Below, in pieces: positions 33,658 through 41,911 of a stretch of DNA of 64,000 nucleotides. A model generated the notes under the pieces. It did no database searches, was not told the DNA's origin, and worked only from the letters and a program-made list of their open reading frames with translations. Where the stretch lies: positions 186,001-250,000 of the forward strand of contig FODP01000011.1 of the NCBI GenBank assembly GCA_900110395.1, written 5' to 3'. The translations under genes were made by a program, and so were the position numbers. The first letter of the stretch is position 1. Each line of letters opens with the position of its first letter. The DNA comes from Rhodospirillales bacterium URHD0017 (GTDB lineage Bacteria; Pseudomonadota; Alphaproteobacteria; Reyranellales; Reyranellaceae).

Positions 33658-34935
33658 ATGACCGCACCGAACACGCTCTCGGCCACCGAGCTCGCGCAAC
33701 GACTGGATGCCGGGGCGGTGACCGCCGAGGCGATCGTGCACGCCCACCTCGAGCGCATCGAGCAGCGCGACGCCCAGGTGCTCGCCTGGTCGCACCTCGC
33801 GCACGACGCTGCCCTTGCACGCGCCAGAGTGCTCGATCGCGGACCACGCCAGGGCCTGCTGCACGGCATCCCGATGGGCGTCAAGGACATCATCGATTCC
33901 GGCGACCAGCCCACCACCTACGGCTCGCCGATCTACAAGACCCACCAGCCGCTGGCCGATGCCGCGACCATTGCGCTGGCGAAAGCCGAGGGCGCGATCC
34001 TGCTCGGCAAGACGGTCACCACCGAGTTCGCCAACCGCCATCCCGGCGTGACCCGGAACCCGCACAATCCGGCGCACACGCCGGGCGGTTCCTCGTCGGG
34101 CTCGGCGGCGGCGGTTGCCGACTTCCAGGTCGTGCTCGCGACCGGCACGCAGACGGGCGGCTCGGTGATCCGGCCGGGCGCGTTCTGCGGCGTCGTCGCC
34201 TACAAGCCGAGCTACGGCCACTTCGCTCCGGCCGGCATGAAGGCCAACACCGAATGGCTCGACACGATCGGCGCCTATGCGCGCAGCGTCGAGGATATCG
34301 CCCTGTTCCGCGCCGCGCTGATGGCGATGCCCTATCGGCCGATCGCGCGGCTCGACAAACCGCCGCGCATCGCCGTGTGCTTCACCCATCACAAGGCCGA
34401 GCTGTCGGCGGAAGGGACCAAGGCGGTGAACGATGCGGCCGCGCAGCTCGCCAAGGCCGGCGCCCAGGTGTCCGAGATCGACCTGCCGCCGCCCGTGCGG
34501 GACATGACCGCGGGTCAGCAGACGCTCAGCGCCTTCGACGGTCCGCGCGCCCATGCCGACGAGGCGCGGCGCTTCCCGGAGCTGCTGAGCGAGAGCCTGA
34601 AGAAGGACAAGCTCGCCGCCGGCTCGAAGATCGACTACGCGACCTGGGTTGCCGCCCGCAAGCTCGGCGAGACGGGACGCGCCGCCGTCGACGCCCTGTT
34701 CGGCGACTTCGACGTCATCCTGACCGCGCCGGCGCTTGGCGAGGCGCCGGTCGGCCTGCAAAGCACCGGCAAGGCGACGTTCAACCTGCTCTGGACCTAT
34801 CTCTGGATGCCTTGCGTGACCCTGCCGTTCACCAAGGGCCCGACCGGCCTGCCCGTCGGCATCCAGCTCGTCGGCCGCCAGCACGAGGACACGACCCTGC
34901 TCGACATCGCGGGCTGGGTGAGGAGCGCGCTATGA
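33658..34935 (+). CDS. Amidase-signature hydrolase, first of a tandem pair
   Basis: A 425-residue cytoplasmic amidase of the signature family, with the Ser-cisSer-Lys triad: Lys76 in GIPMGVKDIID, the serine-rich loop TPGGSSSGSAAAVAD (141-155) and the nucleophile Ser169 in GTQTGGSVIRP. These enzymes hydrolyse linear amides, carbamates or ureides such as allophanate. The ATG at 33658 is followed by the usual helical LSATELAQRLDAGAVTAEAI. Its stop overlaps the next amidase start by four bases. The two share TTEFANRHPG, NPHN and other long blocks, so they arose by tandem duplication. Confidence 0.94.
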   Translation: MTAPNTLSATELAQRLDAGAVTAEAIVHAHLERIEQRDAQVLAWSHLAHDAALARARVLDRGPRQGLLHGIPMGVKDIIDSGDQPTTYGSPIYKTHQPLADAATIALAKAEGAILLGKTVTTEFANRHPGVTRNPHNPAHTPGGSSSGSAAAVADFQVVLATGTQTGGSVIRPGAFCGVVAYKPSYGHFAPAGMKANTEWLDTIGAYARSVEDIALFRAALMAMPYRPIARLDKPPRIAVCFTHHKAELSAEGTKAVNDAAAQLAKAGAQVSEIDLPPPVRDMTAGQQTLSAFDGPRAHADEARRFPELLSESLKKDKLAAGSKIDYATWVAARKLGETGRAAVDALFGDFDVILTAPALGEAPVGLQSTGKATFNLLWTYLWMPCVTLPFTKGPTGLPVGIQLVGRQHEDTTLLDIAGWVRSAL

Positions 34936-36197
34936 AGCCGCTCAGCGCCACCCAGGCCGTCGCCGCCATCGAAGCGGGCACGCTCACCGCCGAGAAGCTG
35001 GTGCGCGACTGCCTCGAGCGCATTGCCGAGCGCGAGCCCGTCGTGAAGGCCTGGGCCTTCCTCAATCCCGACCTGGCGATCGCCCAGGCCAAGGCTGCCG
35101 ATGTCATCCGGGAAGGCGTGCTGCGCGGCGTGCCGATCGGCGTGAAGGACATCATCGACACCCATGACATGCCGACGGGCCACAACTCGCCGATCTTCGA
35201 GGGCAAGGTCCCGTTCGGCGATGCCGCCTGCGTCGCGCTCTGCCGCACGGCCAACGCCGTGATCATGGGCAAGACGGCGACGACCGAGTTCGCCAACCGC
35301 CATCCCGGCCCGACCACCAATCCGCACAATGCCGGCCACACGCCGGGCGGCTCGTCGTCGGGCTCGGCCGCTGCGGTGGCCGACGGCCATGTGCCGCTCG
35401 CCTTCGGCACCCAGACCGGCGGCTCGGTGATCCGGCCGGCGGCCTATTGCGGCGTCATCGGCTACAAGCCGACCTTCGGCGACTTCTCGCGGGTCGGCAT
35501 AAAGATGCAATGCCATTCGCTCGACACGCTGGGCCTGATGGCGCGCACGCTCGACGACGTTGCGCTGTTTCGCGGCGCCGTGCTCAAGCTGCCGCCGGTC
35601 ACGATCGATCGCGGCATTGCCCGTCCGCGCATCGGCTTCTTCCGTACACCGATCTGGGATGAGGCGTCCGACGACACGAAAAAGCTTCTGGAAGCAGCCG
35701 CCGGCAAGCTCGCCGACAAGGGCGCTGCCGTGGTCGACATGGCCTTTGCGCCTGCCTTCAACGATATCCTCGACGATCATGGCGCGATCTCGGGCTGGGA
35801 GAGCGCCCGCAACTACGCCGACGAGCGGCTGCGCAATCCGGACAAGGTGAGCCAGGAGCTGATGGCCGGCCTGAAGCGCGGCCTTGTCGTCACCCTGGAG
35901 CGCTACGTCGCCGCGCAGCGGAAGTCGGCGGCGTTCAAGGCCCATGTCGATTCCCTGTTCGACAAGGTCGATGTTCTGCTGTGTCCCAGCGCACCGGGCG
36001 AGGCGCCGGCCGGCATCGAGTTCACCGGCGATCCGCGCTTCAACTCGATCTGGACCTCGGCCGGCACGCCCTGTGTTACCTTGCCGGCTGGCACCGGAAC
36101 CAATGGCCTGCCGCTCGGCATCCAGCTGGTCGGGCTGCGTCATGAGGACGACCGGCTGCTGTCCACGGCCGCGTGGGTGGCAGCGCATCTCAACTGA
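34932..36197 (+). CDS. Amidase-signature hydrolase, second of a tandem pair
   Basis: A 421-residue paralogue of the preceding amidase with the same triad (GVPIGVKDIID, TPGGSSSGSAAAVAD, GTQTGGSVIRP). The first residues, MKPLSATQAVAAIEAGTLTA, mirror the N-terminus of its neighbour. The C-terminal half differs more (for example ISGWESARNYADERLRNPDK), which suggests a different substrate. It begins inside the stop of the first amidase and is followed nine bases later by an M20 amidohydrolase, making a three-enzyme amide-hydrolysing operon. Confidence 0.94.
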   Translation: MKPLSATQAVAAIEAGTLTAEKLVRDCLERIAEREPVVKAWAFLNPDLAIAQAKAADVIREGVLRGVPIGVKDIIDTHDMPTGHNSPIFEGKVPFGDAACVALCRTANAVIMGKTATTEFANRHPGPTTNPHNAGHTPGGSSSGSAAAVADGHVPLAFGTQTGGSVIRPAAYCGVIGYKPTFGDFSRVGIKMQCHSLDTLGLMARTLDDVALFRGAVLKLPPVTIDRGIARPRIGFFRTPIWDEASDDTKKLLEAAAGKLADKGAAVVDMAFAPAFNDILDDHGAISGWESARNYADERLRNPDKVSQELMAGLKRGLVVTLERYVAAQRKSAAFKAHVDSLFDKVDVLLCPSAPGEAPAGIEFTGDPRFNSIWTSAGTPCVTLPAGTGTNGLPLGIQLVGLRHEDDRLLSTAAWVAAHLN

Positions 36198-36206
36198 GGC
36201 CTATCC

Positions 36207-37433
36207 ATGCCCCGCATCAATGGCGAACGACTCCTGGCCGACCTGCGCCGCATCGCCGATTTCGGCCGCTACCAGACCGGCGTGCATCGCCCGCACCTGT
36301 CGCCGCAGGATGTCGAGAGCCGGCATTGGCTCGCCGGCCGCATGAAGGAGGCGGGGCTGGAGCCGGTGATCGACGGCGTCGGCAACGTCATCGGCCGCAG
36401 CGCCAAGACCGGGCCGCGCCTGCTCATGGGCTCGCACACCGACACCCAACCGCGCGGCGGCTGGCTCGATGGCGTCATGGGCGTGATCTACGGCCTCGAG
36501 GTGGCGCGTGCGCTGGCCGAGGATCCTGACACCGCGCATCTCGCCGTCGACGTCGCCTCGTGGGCCGATGAGGAGGGCCATTGGGGCGGCATGATCGGCT
36601 CCAAGAGCTTCATCGGCCGTATCACCGAGGCCGACATCGACGCTGCCCGCCATCGCGACGACGGCAGCAAGATGCGCGATGCGCTGAAGGCGGCCGGGCT
36701 CGACAAGGCGCCGCGCATCGAATTGGAGGAGGGGCGGTACCGCTGCTACCTCGAAGCCCATATCGAACAGGGCGGCGTGCTCGAGCACACCGGCAAGCGT
36801 ATCGGCGTGGTGACGGCGATTGTCGGCATCTTTGCGTTTCGTCTGACCTTCAGCGGCATCCAGAACCATGCCGGCACGACTCCCATGCCGATCCGCAAGG
36901 ATGCAGGCGTGGCCATGATGCGGCTCTACAACGAGGTGATGGAGCGCTTCCCCGCGCTCGCCGGGCCGCGCAGCGTATGGACCGTGGGCAGGATGTCGGT
37001 CGAACCCGGCGCGCCCGCCATCATCCCCGGCAAGGCCGAGATGGTCCTGCAGTTCCGCGATGTCGATGTCGGGGTGCTGCAGCGCCTGGAGACCTGTCTG
37101 ATGGAGATCGTCGAAGCGCACAACAAGCGTGGGCCCTGCGCGATCGAATGCGTCAACCTCGGCCGCACCATGCCGGCGCCGATGGAGGAGCGCCTGCAGG
37201 AGGCGTTCGACGAGGCAGCCGAAAAGCATGCCGCCGGCCACCACATGCGCATGCCCTCGGGCGCCGGCCATGACGCGCAGATCCTGGCGCAGCGCCTGCC
37301 GTCGGCCATGATGTTCGTGCCGTCGATCGGCGGCATCTCGCATCACTTCACGGAGAACACGGCGGACGATGATATCGTGCTGGGCTGCCAGGTATTTGCT
37401 GACGCTGTGGCAAAGATTCTGAAGGGGAACTGA
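36207..37433 (+). CDS. M20-family Zn-dependent amidohydrolase (allantoate/N-carbamoyl amino acid hydrolase type)
   Basis: A 408-residue enzyme of the family that includes allantoate amidohydrolase and N-carbamoyl-L-amino-acid hydrolase. Metal-site blocks are visible: MGSHTDTQPRGGWLDGVMGV (His77, Asp88), WADEEGHW, EAHIEQG and the C-terminal HHF in SIGGISHHFTEN; the dimerisation lid carries GIQNHAGTTPMPIRKDA. These enzymes remove carbamoyl or ureido groups. With two amidases just upstream, the operon looks built to break down a compound with more than one amide or ureide bond. It starts with a short leader CTATCC and no strong ribosome site, so coupling to the amidase is likely. Confidence 0.93.
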   Translation: MPRINGERLLADLRRIADFGRYQTGVHRPHLSPQDVESRHWLAGRMKEAGLEPVIDGVGNVIGRSAKTGPRLLMGSHTDTQPRGGWLDGVMGVIYGLEVARALAEDPDTAHLAVDVASWADEEGHWGGMIGSKSFIGRITEADIDAARHRDDGSKMRDALKAAGLDKAPRIELEEGRYRCYLEAHIEQGGVLEHTGKRIGVVTAIVGIFAFRLTFSGIQNHAGTTPMPIRKDAGVAMMRLYNEVMERFPALAGPRSVWTVGRMSVEPGAPAIIPGKAEMVLQFRDVDVGVLQRLETCLMEIVEAHNKRGPCAIECVNLGRTMPAPMEERLQEAFDEAAEKHAAGHHMRMPSGAGHDAQILAQRLPSAMMFVPSIGGISHHFTENTADDDIVLGCQVFADAVAKILKGN

Positions 37434-37642
37434 TTCCCGGTTCGACTCGCCGCACGGTGCACGCACTGCGCCGATGCCCGAGGGGTTTCCGCAGTTTCCG
37501 CAGTTTGCGCTACCCCTCCGCCCCTTCTTGGGGTGCACTCGACCCGGCAAACCAGGCAGATGCATGCAATGCCGGCAAAGATTGGACTTTCCGGTATTCC
37601 CGGTATTTCCGACAGAGGTCGTAGCGGTGCCTCGGAAGCCGC

Positions 37643-37660
37643 CCCCCTATCGATAGGGGG
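37643..37660. promoter_or_regulatory. 18-base perfect palindrome CCCCCTATCGATAGGGGG
   Basis: The two halves are exact reverse complements with no spacer, a form more typical of a dimeric protein binding site than of an RNA hairpin. It lies 336 bases before the next start codon and 11 bases ahead of the TTAAGAT direct repeats. The binding protein, if any, is unknown. Confidence 0.4.
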
Positions 37661-37915
37661 CGCCGGCGAATTAAGATAGTTACGCTAGTTAAGATGTTGG
37701 TTTTTCGAATGCGTAGGCAGGCCGGCGGCCTGCCGATCGGACTTCCGCCCGACTGGGCAGCCCGACAGGCCGGCACGGCTTCTGCCACGCGCGATGACTA
37801 TCGGATGAACGATGCATAGAGCAGAGCCGCCGTATGGCGAGCGCACGGCCAACATAACTGAAGTGCTATTTTATGTCAACTGCGGTTCTGGGCGGCAGAT
37901 CGTTGTAGCGGCTTG

Positions 37916-37939
37916 CTGCTGACACAACGCTGTCAGCAG
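37916..37939 (+). promoter_or_regulatory. Inverted repeat CTGCTGACA-N6-TGTCAGCAG in the leader of the cupin-like gene
   Basis: Perfect 9-base arms flank CAACGC, ending 39 bases before the ATG at 37979. It could be an operator or a leader hairpin. No T-run follows, so it is not an intrinsic terminator. Confidence 0.4.
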
Positions 37940-37978
37940 TCGAGCGTTAGTGGTGAGGCCTTCACATAGGAGGACATC

Positions 37979-38392
37979 ATGGCCTCGATGCGTATCGACT
38001 ACACGACCATGGAGTGGTCGTCCGGCGTCCCGTTCTACGGACCGGCCGCGGTCTACGACGGCGGGGACATCGTGCAGCTCAAGGTGTTGAGCGACCGCCG
38101 CAAGGAGGGCGGCGGCATTGCGTGGTTGGTGAAGATGACGCCACCGCCCGGCAAGCTGATCAAGATCGTGGCCCTCGCCTTGTCCGACGAGCACATCTTC
38201 TCGCTTCAGGGTGGGCGCAGCACCAAGAGCGGCGAGCGGGCGCAGGGCGCGGGCGGCTATGGCCTCAATCCCAAGGGCCAGCCGCACAGCGCCATGATCG
38301 CCGAGGAGACGATGGCGCTGGTGATCTATGCCGGCGAGCCCGACGAGATCCGCTCGATGGAGGTCGTCGACATCGCCGAGGCGGCTGCCTAG
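37979..38392 (+). CDS. Cupin-like protein of unknown function
   Basis: A 137-residue soluble protein following an excellent ribosome site (AGGAGGACATC then ATG). The sequence has alternating hydrophobic strands and the features of a single cupin-type barrel: GGIAWLVKMTPPPGKLIKIV, EHIFSLQGGRS, GGYGLNPKGQPHSAMIAEE and TMALVIYAGEPDE. The His in QPHSA and in DEHIF would be the obvious metal candidates. I cannot name the family with certainty. It sits alone after a long non-coding region and overlaps by four bases the end of the convergent small membrane gene. Confidence 0.82.
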   Translation: MASMRIDYTTMEWSSGVPFYGPAAVYDGGDIVQLKVLSDRRKEGGGIAWLVKMTPPPGKLIKIVALALSDEHIFSLQGGRSTKSGERAQGAGGYGLNPKGQPHSAMIAEETMALVIYAGEPDEIRSMEVVDIAEAAA

Positions 38393-38580
38393 GGATCGCT
38401 TTCCTTGCGCCAGATGCCCAGCAGGAAGACCGTGCGTTCGCCGCGCCGGCCGGCCTGCTTCTGGACCTCGTCGAGGCCGACGCCGCGGCGATCCATCCAG
38501 GCGTCGAGGACGCGTTTGGCCACCCAGCCGATCACCAGGAACGTACCGAAGTAGATCGTGGCCACGGTGAGCGCCCACAT
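38389..38580 (-). CDS. 63-residue single-span membrane protein
   Basis: Starts ten bases after the stop of the adenylate cyclase gene on the same strand, without its own strong ribosome site, so it may rely on coupling. One N-terminal transmembrane helix (ALTVATIYFGTFLVIGWVA) is followed by a basic cytoplasmic tail (RRGVGLDEVQKQAGRRGERT) that ends in GIWRKESDP. The family is unknown. The gene converges with the cupin-like gene, overlapping it by four bases. Confidence 0.65.
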   Translation of the reverse strand: MWALTVATIYFGTFLVIGWVAKRVLDAWMDRRGVGLDEVQKQAGRRGERTVFLLGIWRKESDP

Positions 38581-38589
38581 GATGACAGT

Positions 38590-40371
38590 CTACTCCGGCA
38601 GTCCCGCCTTGCGTAGCCCTTCGCCCAGCCGTTCGAGATCCTGCGGGCGGCGCAGCGGGACGCGCTCGCCGAGGTTGGAGACGCGCAGGCCGGGGTCGAG
38701 CTGGCGCAGCAGCGACAGGTACTTGGTGGCGTCGAACGACCGGCCGAGCATGGCCGAACTCGCCGCGGCGATGCGGATCGCCGGAATCACGATCGGGTTG
38801 CGCTGCAGGGCCTTCTCGGCCCAGACCAGCGCCTCGTCGTCGCGCCCGGCGATGAAGTGGGCGAAGGCCATGCCGTTCTGCATGGAGAAGGTCAGCGTAT
38901 CGACCGGGCTGTTGCGCATCGCGCGCTGCAGCTGGAGGATCGCGAGGTCGGGCTCGCCGAGCCAGACCCTGACGTAGGCGCTCTGGGCGAGGCACAGCGC
39001 GGCATTGGGATTAAGCGCCAGGCCGCGATCGATCAACTCGAGGCCCTTGTCGAGTTCGCCCAGGAGATTGGCGATGGCAAAGCCGCTCGAGGAGAGGGCG
39101 AAGCAGTCGTCATGGCCGACCTGCTCGGCCGTGGCGGCCAGCCGCCGGGTCTCGGCGATGTCGGCTTCCGGGTCGGCCATCCACCCGGCGGCCTTGCGCA
39201 CGACATGACAGCTCACGACCAGGCCGTAGGGGGCGCTGTAGTCGGGATCGAGCTCGATGGCGCGGCGCAGGTGCTTCAGCGCGGTCTCCATGCCGTCCTT
39301 GCTCCAGGTATGGAAGCTCGCGATGCCGCGCATGTAGGAGATGTGCGCATCGAGGCTCCCGGTCGGCTTGTGTCGCGCCCGGTTGATCTCGGCCTGGCGC
39401 AGTTGCGGCATGAGCGCGCCGACGACGCTGGTCGACACGCTGTCCTGCAGGTCGAAGATGTCCTCCAGGTCGCCTTCGAAGCGATCGGCCCAGAGATGGA
39501 CGGCGCTCGCGGCATCGACCAGCTGGCAGCTGATGCGGACGCGGTTGCCGGCCTTGCGCACGCTGCCCTCGAGGACATAGCGCGCGTTGAGCTCGCGACC
39601 GACCTGCTTCACGTCGACGGCGCGGCCCTTGTAGGTGAAGCTCGAGTTGCGTGCGATGACGAACAACGAACGATAGCGCGACAGGCCGACGATGATGTCG
39701 TCGACCATCCCGTCGGCGAAGAAATCCTGCTCGGGATCGGTGCTGAGGTTCTGGAACGGCAGCACCGCGATCGACGGCATCTCGGTGGTCGAGACGGGCA
39801 TCGACGGCGCGATCGGCTGGGCATCGCTGAGCACCGAGTCGGGATCGAGTGCGACCCGGAAGACGCGGACCGGACGGGCGATGTTCTTCAGTTGCTGAAG
39901 CCCTTCATCGACGAAGCCCACGTCGAGGCGGCCCTCGGCATCCTCCTGCACGCGGGCTGAGACGCGGATACCGCCGGGATCGGCCAGGCTCTCGAGCCGC
40001 GCCGCCACATTGACGCCGTCGCCGAAGATGTCGTCCTTCTCGACCACGATGTCGCCGACATGGATGCCGATGCGGAATTCGATACGCTTGTCCGGCGCGA
40101 TCGCGGCATTGCGCTCGGCCATGCCGCGCTGCACGTCGACCGCGCAACGCACGGCGGCGACGACGCTGGGGAATTCGATCAGCATGCCATCGCCCGCTGT
40201 CTTGACGATCCGGCCGTGATGCTCGCTGATCCCGGGTTCGACCAGGGTCGCCATATGCGCCTTGAATTGACCGAGCGTGCCTTCCTCGTCGGCCGCGATC
40301 AGCCGGCTGTAGCCCGCGACGTCGGCGGCCACGATGGCCGACAGCCTGCGCTCCAGGCGAACGTTTGCCAC
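38590..40371 (-). CDS. Class III adenylate cyclase with TolB-like and TPR domains
   Basis: A 593-residue cytoplasmic signalling protein. The start is set at a GTG (40371) preceded by GGGGAA, since translation then begins VANVRLERRLSAIVAADVAG, the normal opening of this family; longer frames upstream are less likely. The cyclase domain (about 8-185) is intact: AADVAGYS (metal Asp), KTAGDGMLIEF (second metal Asp) and FGDGVNVAARLE (Asn and Arg of the transition state). A TolB-like N-terminal module follows (about 215-320, IAVLPFQNLSTDPEQDFFAD), then TPR repeats to the end. Such proteins make cAMP and are abundant in soil alphaproteobacteria; the ligand is unknown. Confidence 0.93.
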   Translation of the reverse strand: MANVRLERRLSAIVAADVAGYSRLIAADEEGTLGQFKAHMATLVEPGISEHHGRIVKTAGDGMLIEFPSVVAAVRCAVDVQRGMAERNAAIAPDKRIEFRIGIHVGDIVVEKDDIFGDGVNVAARLESLADPGGIRVSARVQEDAEGRLDVGFVDEGLQQLKNIARPVRVFRVALDPDSVLSDAQPIAPSMPVSTTEMPSIAVLPFQNLSTDPEQDFFADGMVDDIIVGLSRYRSLFVIARNSSFTYKGRAVDVKQVGRELNARYVLEGSVRKAGNRVRISCQLVDAASAVHLWADRFEGDLEDIFDLQDSVSTSVVGALMPQLRQAEINRARHKPTGSLDAHISYMRGIASFHTWSKDGMETALKHLRRAIELDPDYSAPYGLVVSCHVVRKAAGWMADPEADIAETRRLAATAEQVGHDDCFALSSSGFAIANLLGELDKGLELIDRGLALNPNAALCLAQSAYVRVWLGEPDLAILQLQRAMRNSPVDTLTFSMQNGMAFAHFIAGRDDEALVWAEKALQRNPIVIPAIRIAAASSAMLGRSFDATKYLSLLRQLDPGLRVSNLGERVPLRRPQDLERLGEGLRKAGLPE

Positions 40372-40487
40372 TGGGTTCCCCACACACTGCTGTTCGGGCT
40401 GACCGACGGAAGCTACAGGGGATGGCTTTGTCGCGCCTGTGAGTTCTATCACACTGCAGTTTATAAGGCGGTTGATGCAAATATCGC

Positions 40488-40820
40488 TTAGCGCTCCACC
40501 AGCGCCTTCAACCGGGCCAGGGCATCGTCCCACTGCCGCGAGACGTGCAGGAGATACGCCTGGGCATTCACGATGGGCCTGGGATCCAGCGCGAAGCGGC
40601 TCTCGCGGCCGGCCTTGATCGAGTAGACGACGCCCACGTCCTCCAGCACGCGCAGGTGCTTGGTCACGGCTTGGCGCGTCAGTTTCGTTCCTTCGGTGAG
40701 CCGCGCGATCGACAGTGGCTCGCCGTTGGTGAGCTTGGCGAGCAGGCCAAGGCGGGTCTCGTCGCCGAGGGCGGCGAAGACCGAGGCGCGCGTGCGCAGC
40801 GCGGCGGCGGCGCTAGGCAT
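40488..40820 (-). CDS. ArsR-family transcriptional regulator
   Basis: A 110-residue winged-helix regulator: VFAALGDETRLGLLAKLTNG then LSIARLTEGTKLTRQAVTKH and LRVLEDVGVVYSIKAGRESR. It lacks the usual metal-binding cysteines, as in the ArsR subgroup paired with AHSA1/SRPBCC proteins. The start overlaps the 3' end of the AHSA1 gene by eight bases, so the two form a bicistronic unit in which the regulator is second; such pairs normally autoregulate. Confidence 0.92.
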   Translation of the reverse strand: MPSAAAALRTRASVFAALGDETRLGLLAKLTNGEPLSIARLTEGTKLTRQAVTKHLRVLEDVGVVYSIKAGRESRFALDPRPIVNAQAYLLHVSRQWDDALARLKALVER

Positions 40821-41265
40821 GCTGCTCGAGGTATTGGGCGATGTTCTGCATCTGGATGGTCCAGCCCTCGCCGTTGCGCTGGAAGGCGGTGTCGCGGCGG
40901 TGCGCCGGCAACTTGTCGAAGCCCGATTCGACGACGCGCAGGCGCGTCCCCGTCGCCGTCTTCTCCAGGGCGAACTCGACCAGGGTCGGTGTCTCCTTGC
41001 TGTAGTCGGTGCCGGGCTCGACGGCGTAAGGGTGCCAGGTGAAGGAGAACAATCGCTCAGGCTCGACCTTCTGCACGACAGCCTCCCATTTGAGATGCTC
41101 GTAGCCCGGGTAGGTGATGTGGCCGGTCGACCGCGCACCCGGCGCGAAGGGCCCGTCGAGCTTGACGCGGAACCACGCGCCGAATTCCTTGTGGTCGGTC
41201 AGCGCCTTCCAAACGCGCGCGACGGGGGCCTTGAGATCCACGGTCTTTTCGATGCGATCGGTCAT
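40813..41265 (-). CDS. AHSA1/SRPBCC-family protein
   Basis: A 150-residue START-like (SRPBCC) protein: DRIEKTVDLKAPVARVWKAL, FGAWFRVKLDGPFAPG, EPERLFSFTWHPY and the C-terminal helix GWTIQMQNIAQYLEQH. The fold binds small hydrophobic ligands; in bacteria these genes are often paired with ArsR regulators but their ligands are unknown. The start at 41265 is favoured by AGGAGG six bases upstream; a TTG two codons earlier is possible. First gene of the pair. Confidence 0.92.
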   Translation of the reverse strand: MTDRIEKTVDLKAPVARVWKALTDHKEFGAWFRVKLDGPFAPGARSTGHITYPGYEHLKWEAVVQKVEPERLFSFTWHPYAVEPGTDYSKETPTLVEFALEKTATGTRLRVVESGFDKLPAHRRDTAFQRNGEGWTIQMQNIAQYLEQHA

Positions 41266-41333
41266 GGGCAACCTCCTGGTTGCCTATGGATGTAGGTGCG
41301 GATCCGTAACATGCAACTCTTTTGTTGCTCATT

Positions 41334-41475
41334 GGAGCGCGGACCTCCAGGTCCGCTCATGCTCTTTGCTGGGAGCGCGCCACTCCAATGGCGCATCATG
41401 TGCTGTATCCACACTCTAAGAGCGCCACGGAGTGGCGCGCTCCCAGCAATGAGCGGACCTCGAGGTCCGCGCTCC
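41334..41475. repeat. Dispersed long inverted repeat, family A copy 3 (doubly nested)
   Basis: Outer arms GGAGCGCGGACCTCCAGG... (41334-41360) and their complement (41449-41475) match at 26 of 27 positions. Inside them a second pair, TGCTGGGAGCGCGCCACTCC and its complement, is nested, leaving a short single-stranded centre. The element fills the gap between the AHSA1 gene start region and the stop of the DUF35 gene. Confidence 0.87.
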
Positions 41476-41476
41476 C

Positions 41477-41911
41477 CTAAGCCAGTTTCCACTGCACCAG
41501 GGTGAAGGGTGGCTTGGCGTCGTCGTGCGGCTCGAACACGGCCTGCACCTCGGCGCCGATGCGGACCTCCTGCTCGGGCTCGCCCAAAAGGTTGCCCAGC
41601 ATGCGGACGTTGCCGGCGTCTGGCAGCTCGACCAGCACCACGATGTAGGGACCGTGGTCCTTGAGCGCCGGATGGACCGGATGCCACGGCCGCTCCCAGC
41701 TGTAGATGCGGCCCTTGCCCGACACCTTGTGCCAGTCCATGTCGAACGACAGGCACTTGTGACAGATCCACTCGGGGCCCCACTGGAAGGTGCCGCACTT
41801 CTTGCAGCGCTGGACCACAAGCTCGCTGCGGCGCGTGGCGTCCCAGTAGGGTTTGTCGAGCCCGTCATTTTCCGGCACGGGAATCGGCAGGCCGCTTGGC
41901 AGATAGCTCAC
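41477..41911 (-). CDS. DUF35-type Zn-ribbon/OB-fold protein partner of thiolase
   Basis: A 144-residue protein starting at a GTG that overlaps the thiolase stop by four bases. It has a four-cysteine rubredoxin-like zinc ribbon (CKKCGTFQWGPEWICHKC, about residues 36-53) followed by an OB-fold (GKGRIYSWERPWHPVHPALK, then VVLVELPDAGNVRMLGNL). In known systems such proteins bind next to a thiolase or thiolase-like aldolase and complete its acyl-CoA site (for example in steroid side-chain and 3-hydroxy-3-methylglutaryl-CoA pathways). Last gene of the MarR-led operon. Confidence 0.92.
   Translation of the reverse strand: MSYLPSGLPIPVPENDGLDKPYWDATRRSELVVQRCKKCGTFQWGPEWICHKCLSFDMDWHKVSGKGRIYSWERPWHPVHPALKDHGPYIVVLVELPDAGNVRMLGNLLGEPEQEVRIGAEVQAVFEPHDDAKPPFTLVQWKLA

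Larger units (their letters stand above)
37434..37978. other. Gene-free 545-base stretch with short repeats and palindromes
   Basis: No convincing gene is present. Near-tandem 9-base units occur twice: TTTCCGCAG twice at 37486-37503 followed by TTTGCGC, and TTTCCGGTA/TTCCCGGTA/TTTCCGACA at 37588-37614. Next come an 18-base perfect palindrome (37643-37660), a pair of TTAAGAT direct repeats 18 bases apart (37671, 37689) inside the most AT-rich patch of the region, a GGCAGGCC stem-loop (37716-37734), another AT-rich patch near 37857-37880 that could be the promoter of the next gene, and a 9-base inverted repeat (37916-37939). Base composition differs visibly from the coding DNA on both sides. 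Confidence 0.6.

Noticed and set aside
37486..37614. Short 9-base repeats taken as a CRISPR array
   Set aside because: Units are 9 bases, contiguous and not separated by spacers of 30-40 bases, and no cas genes are near.
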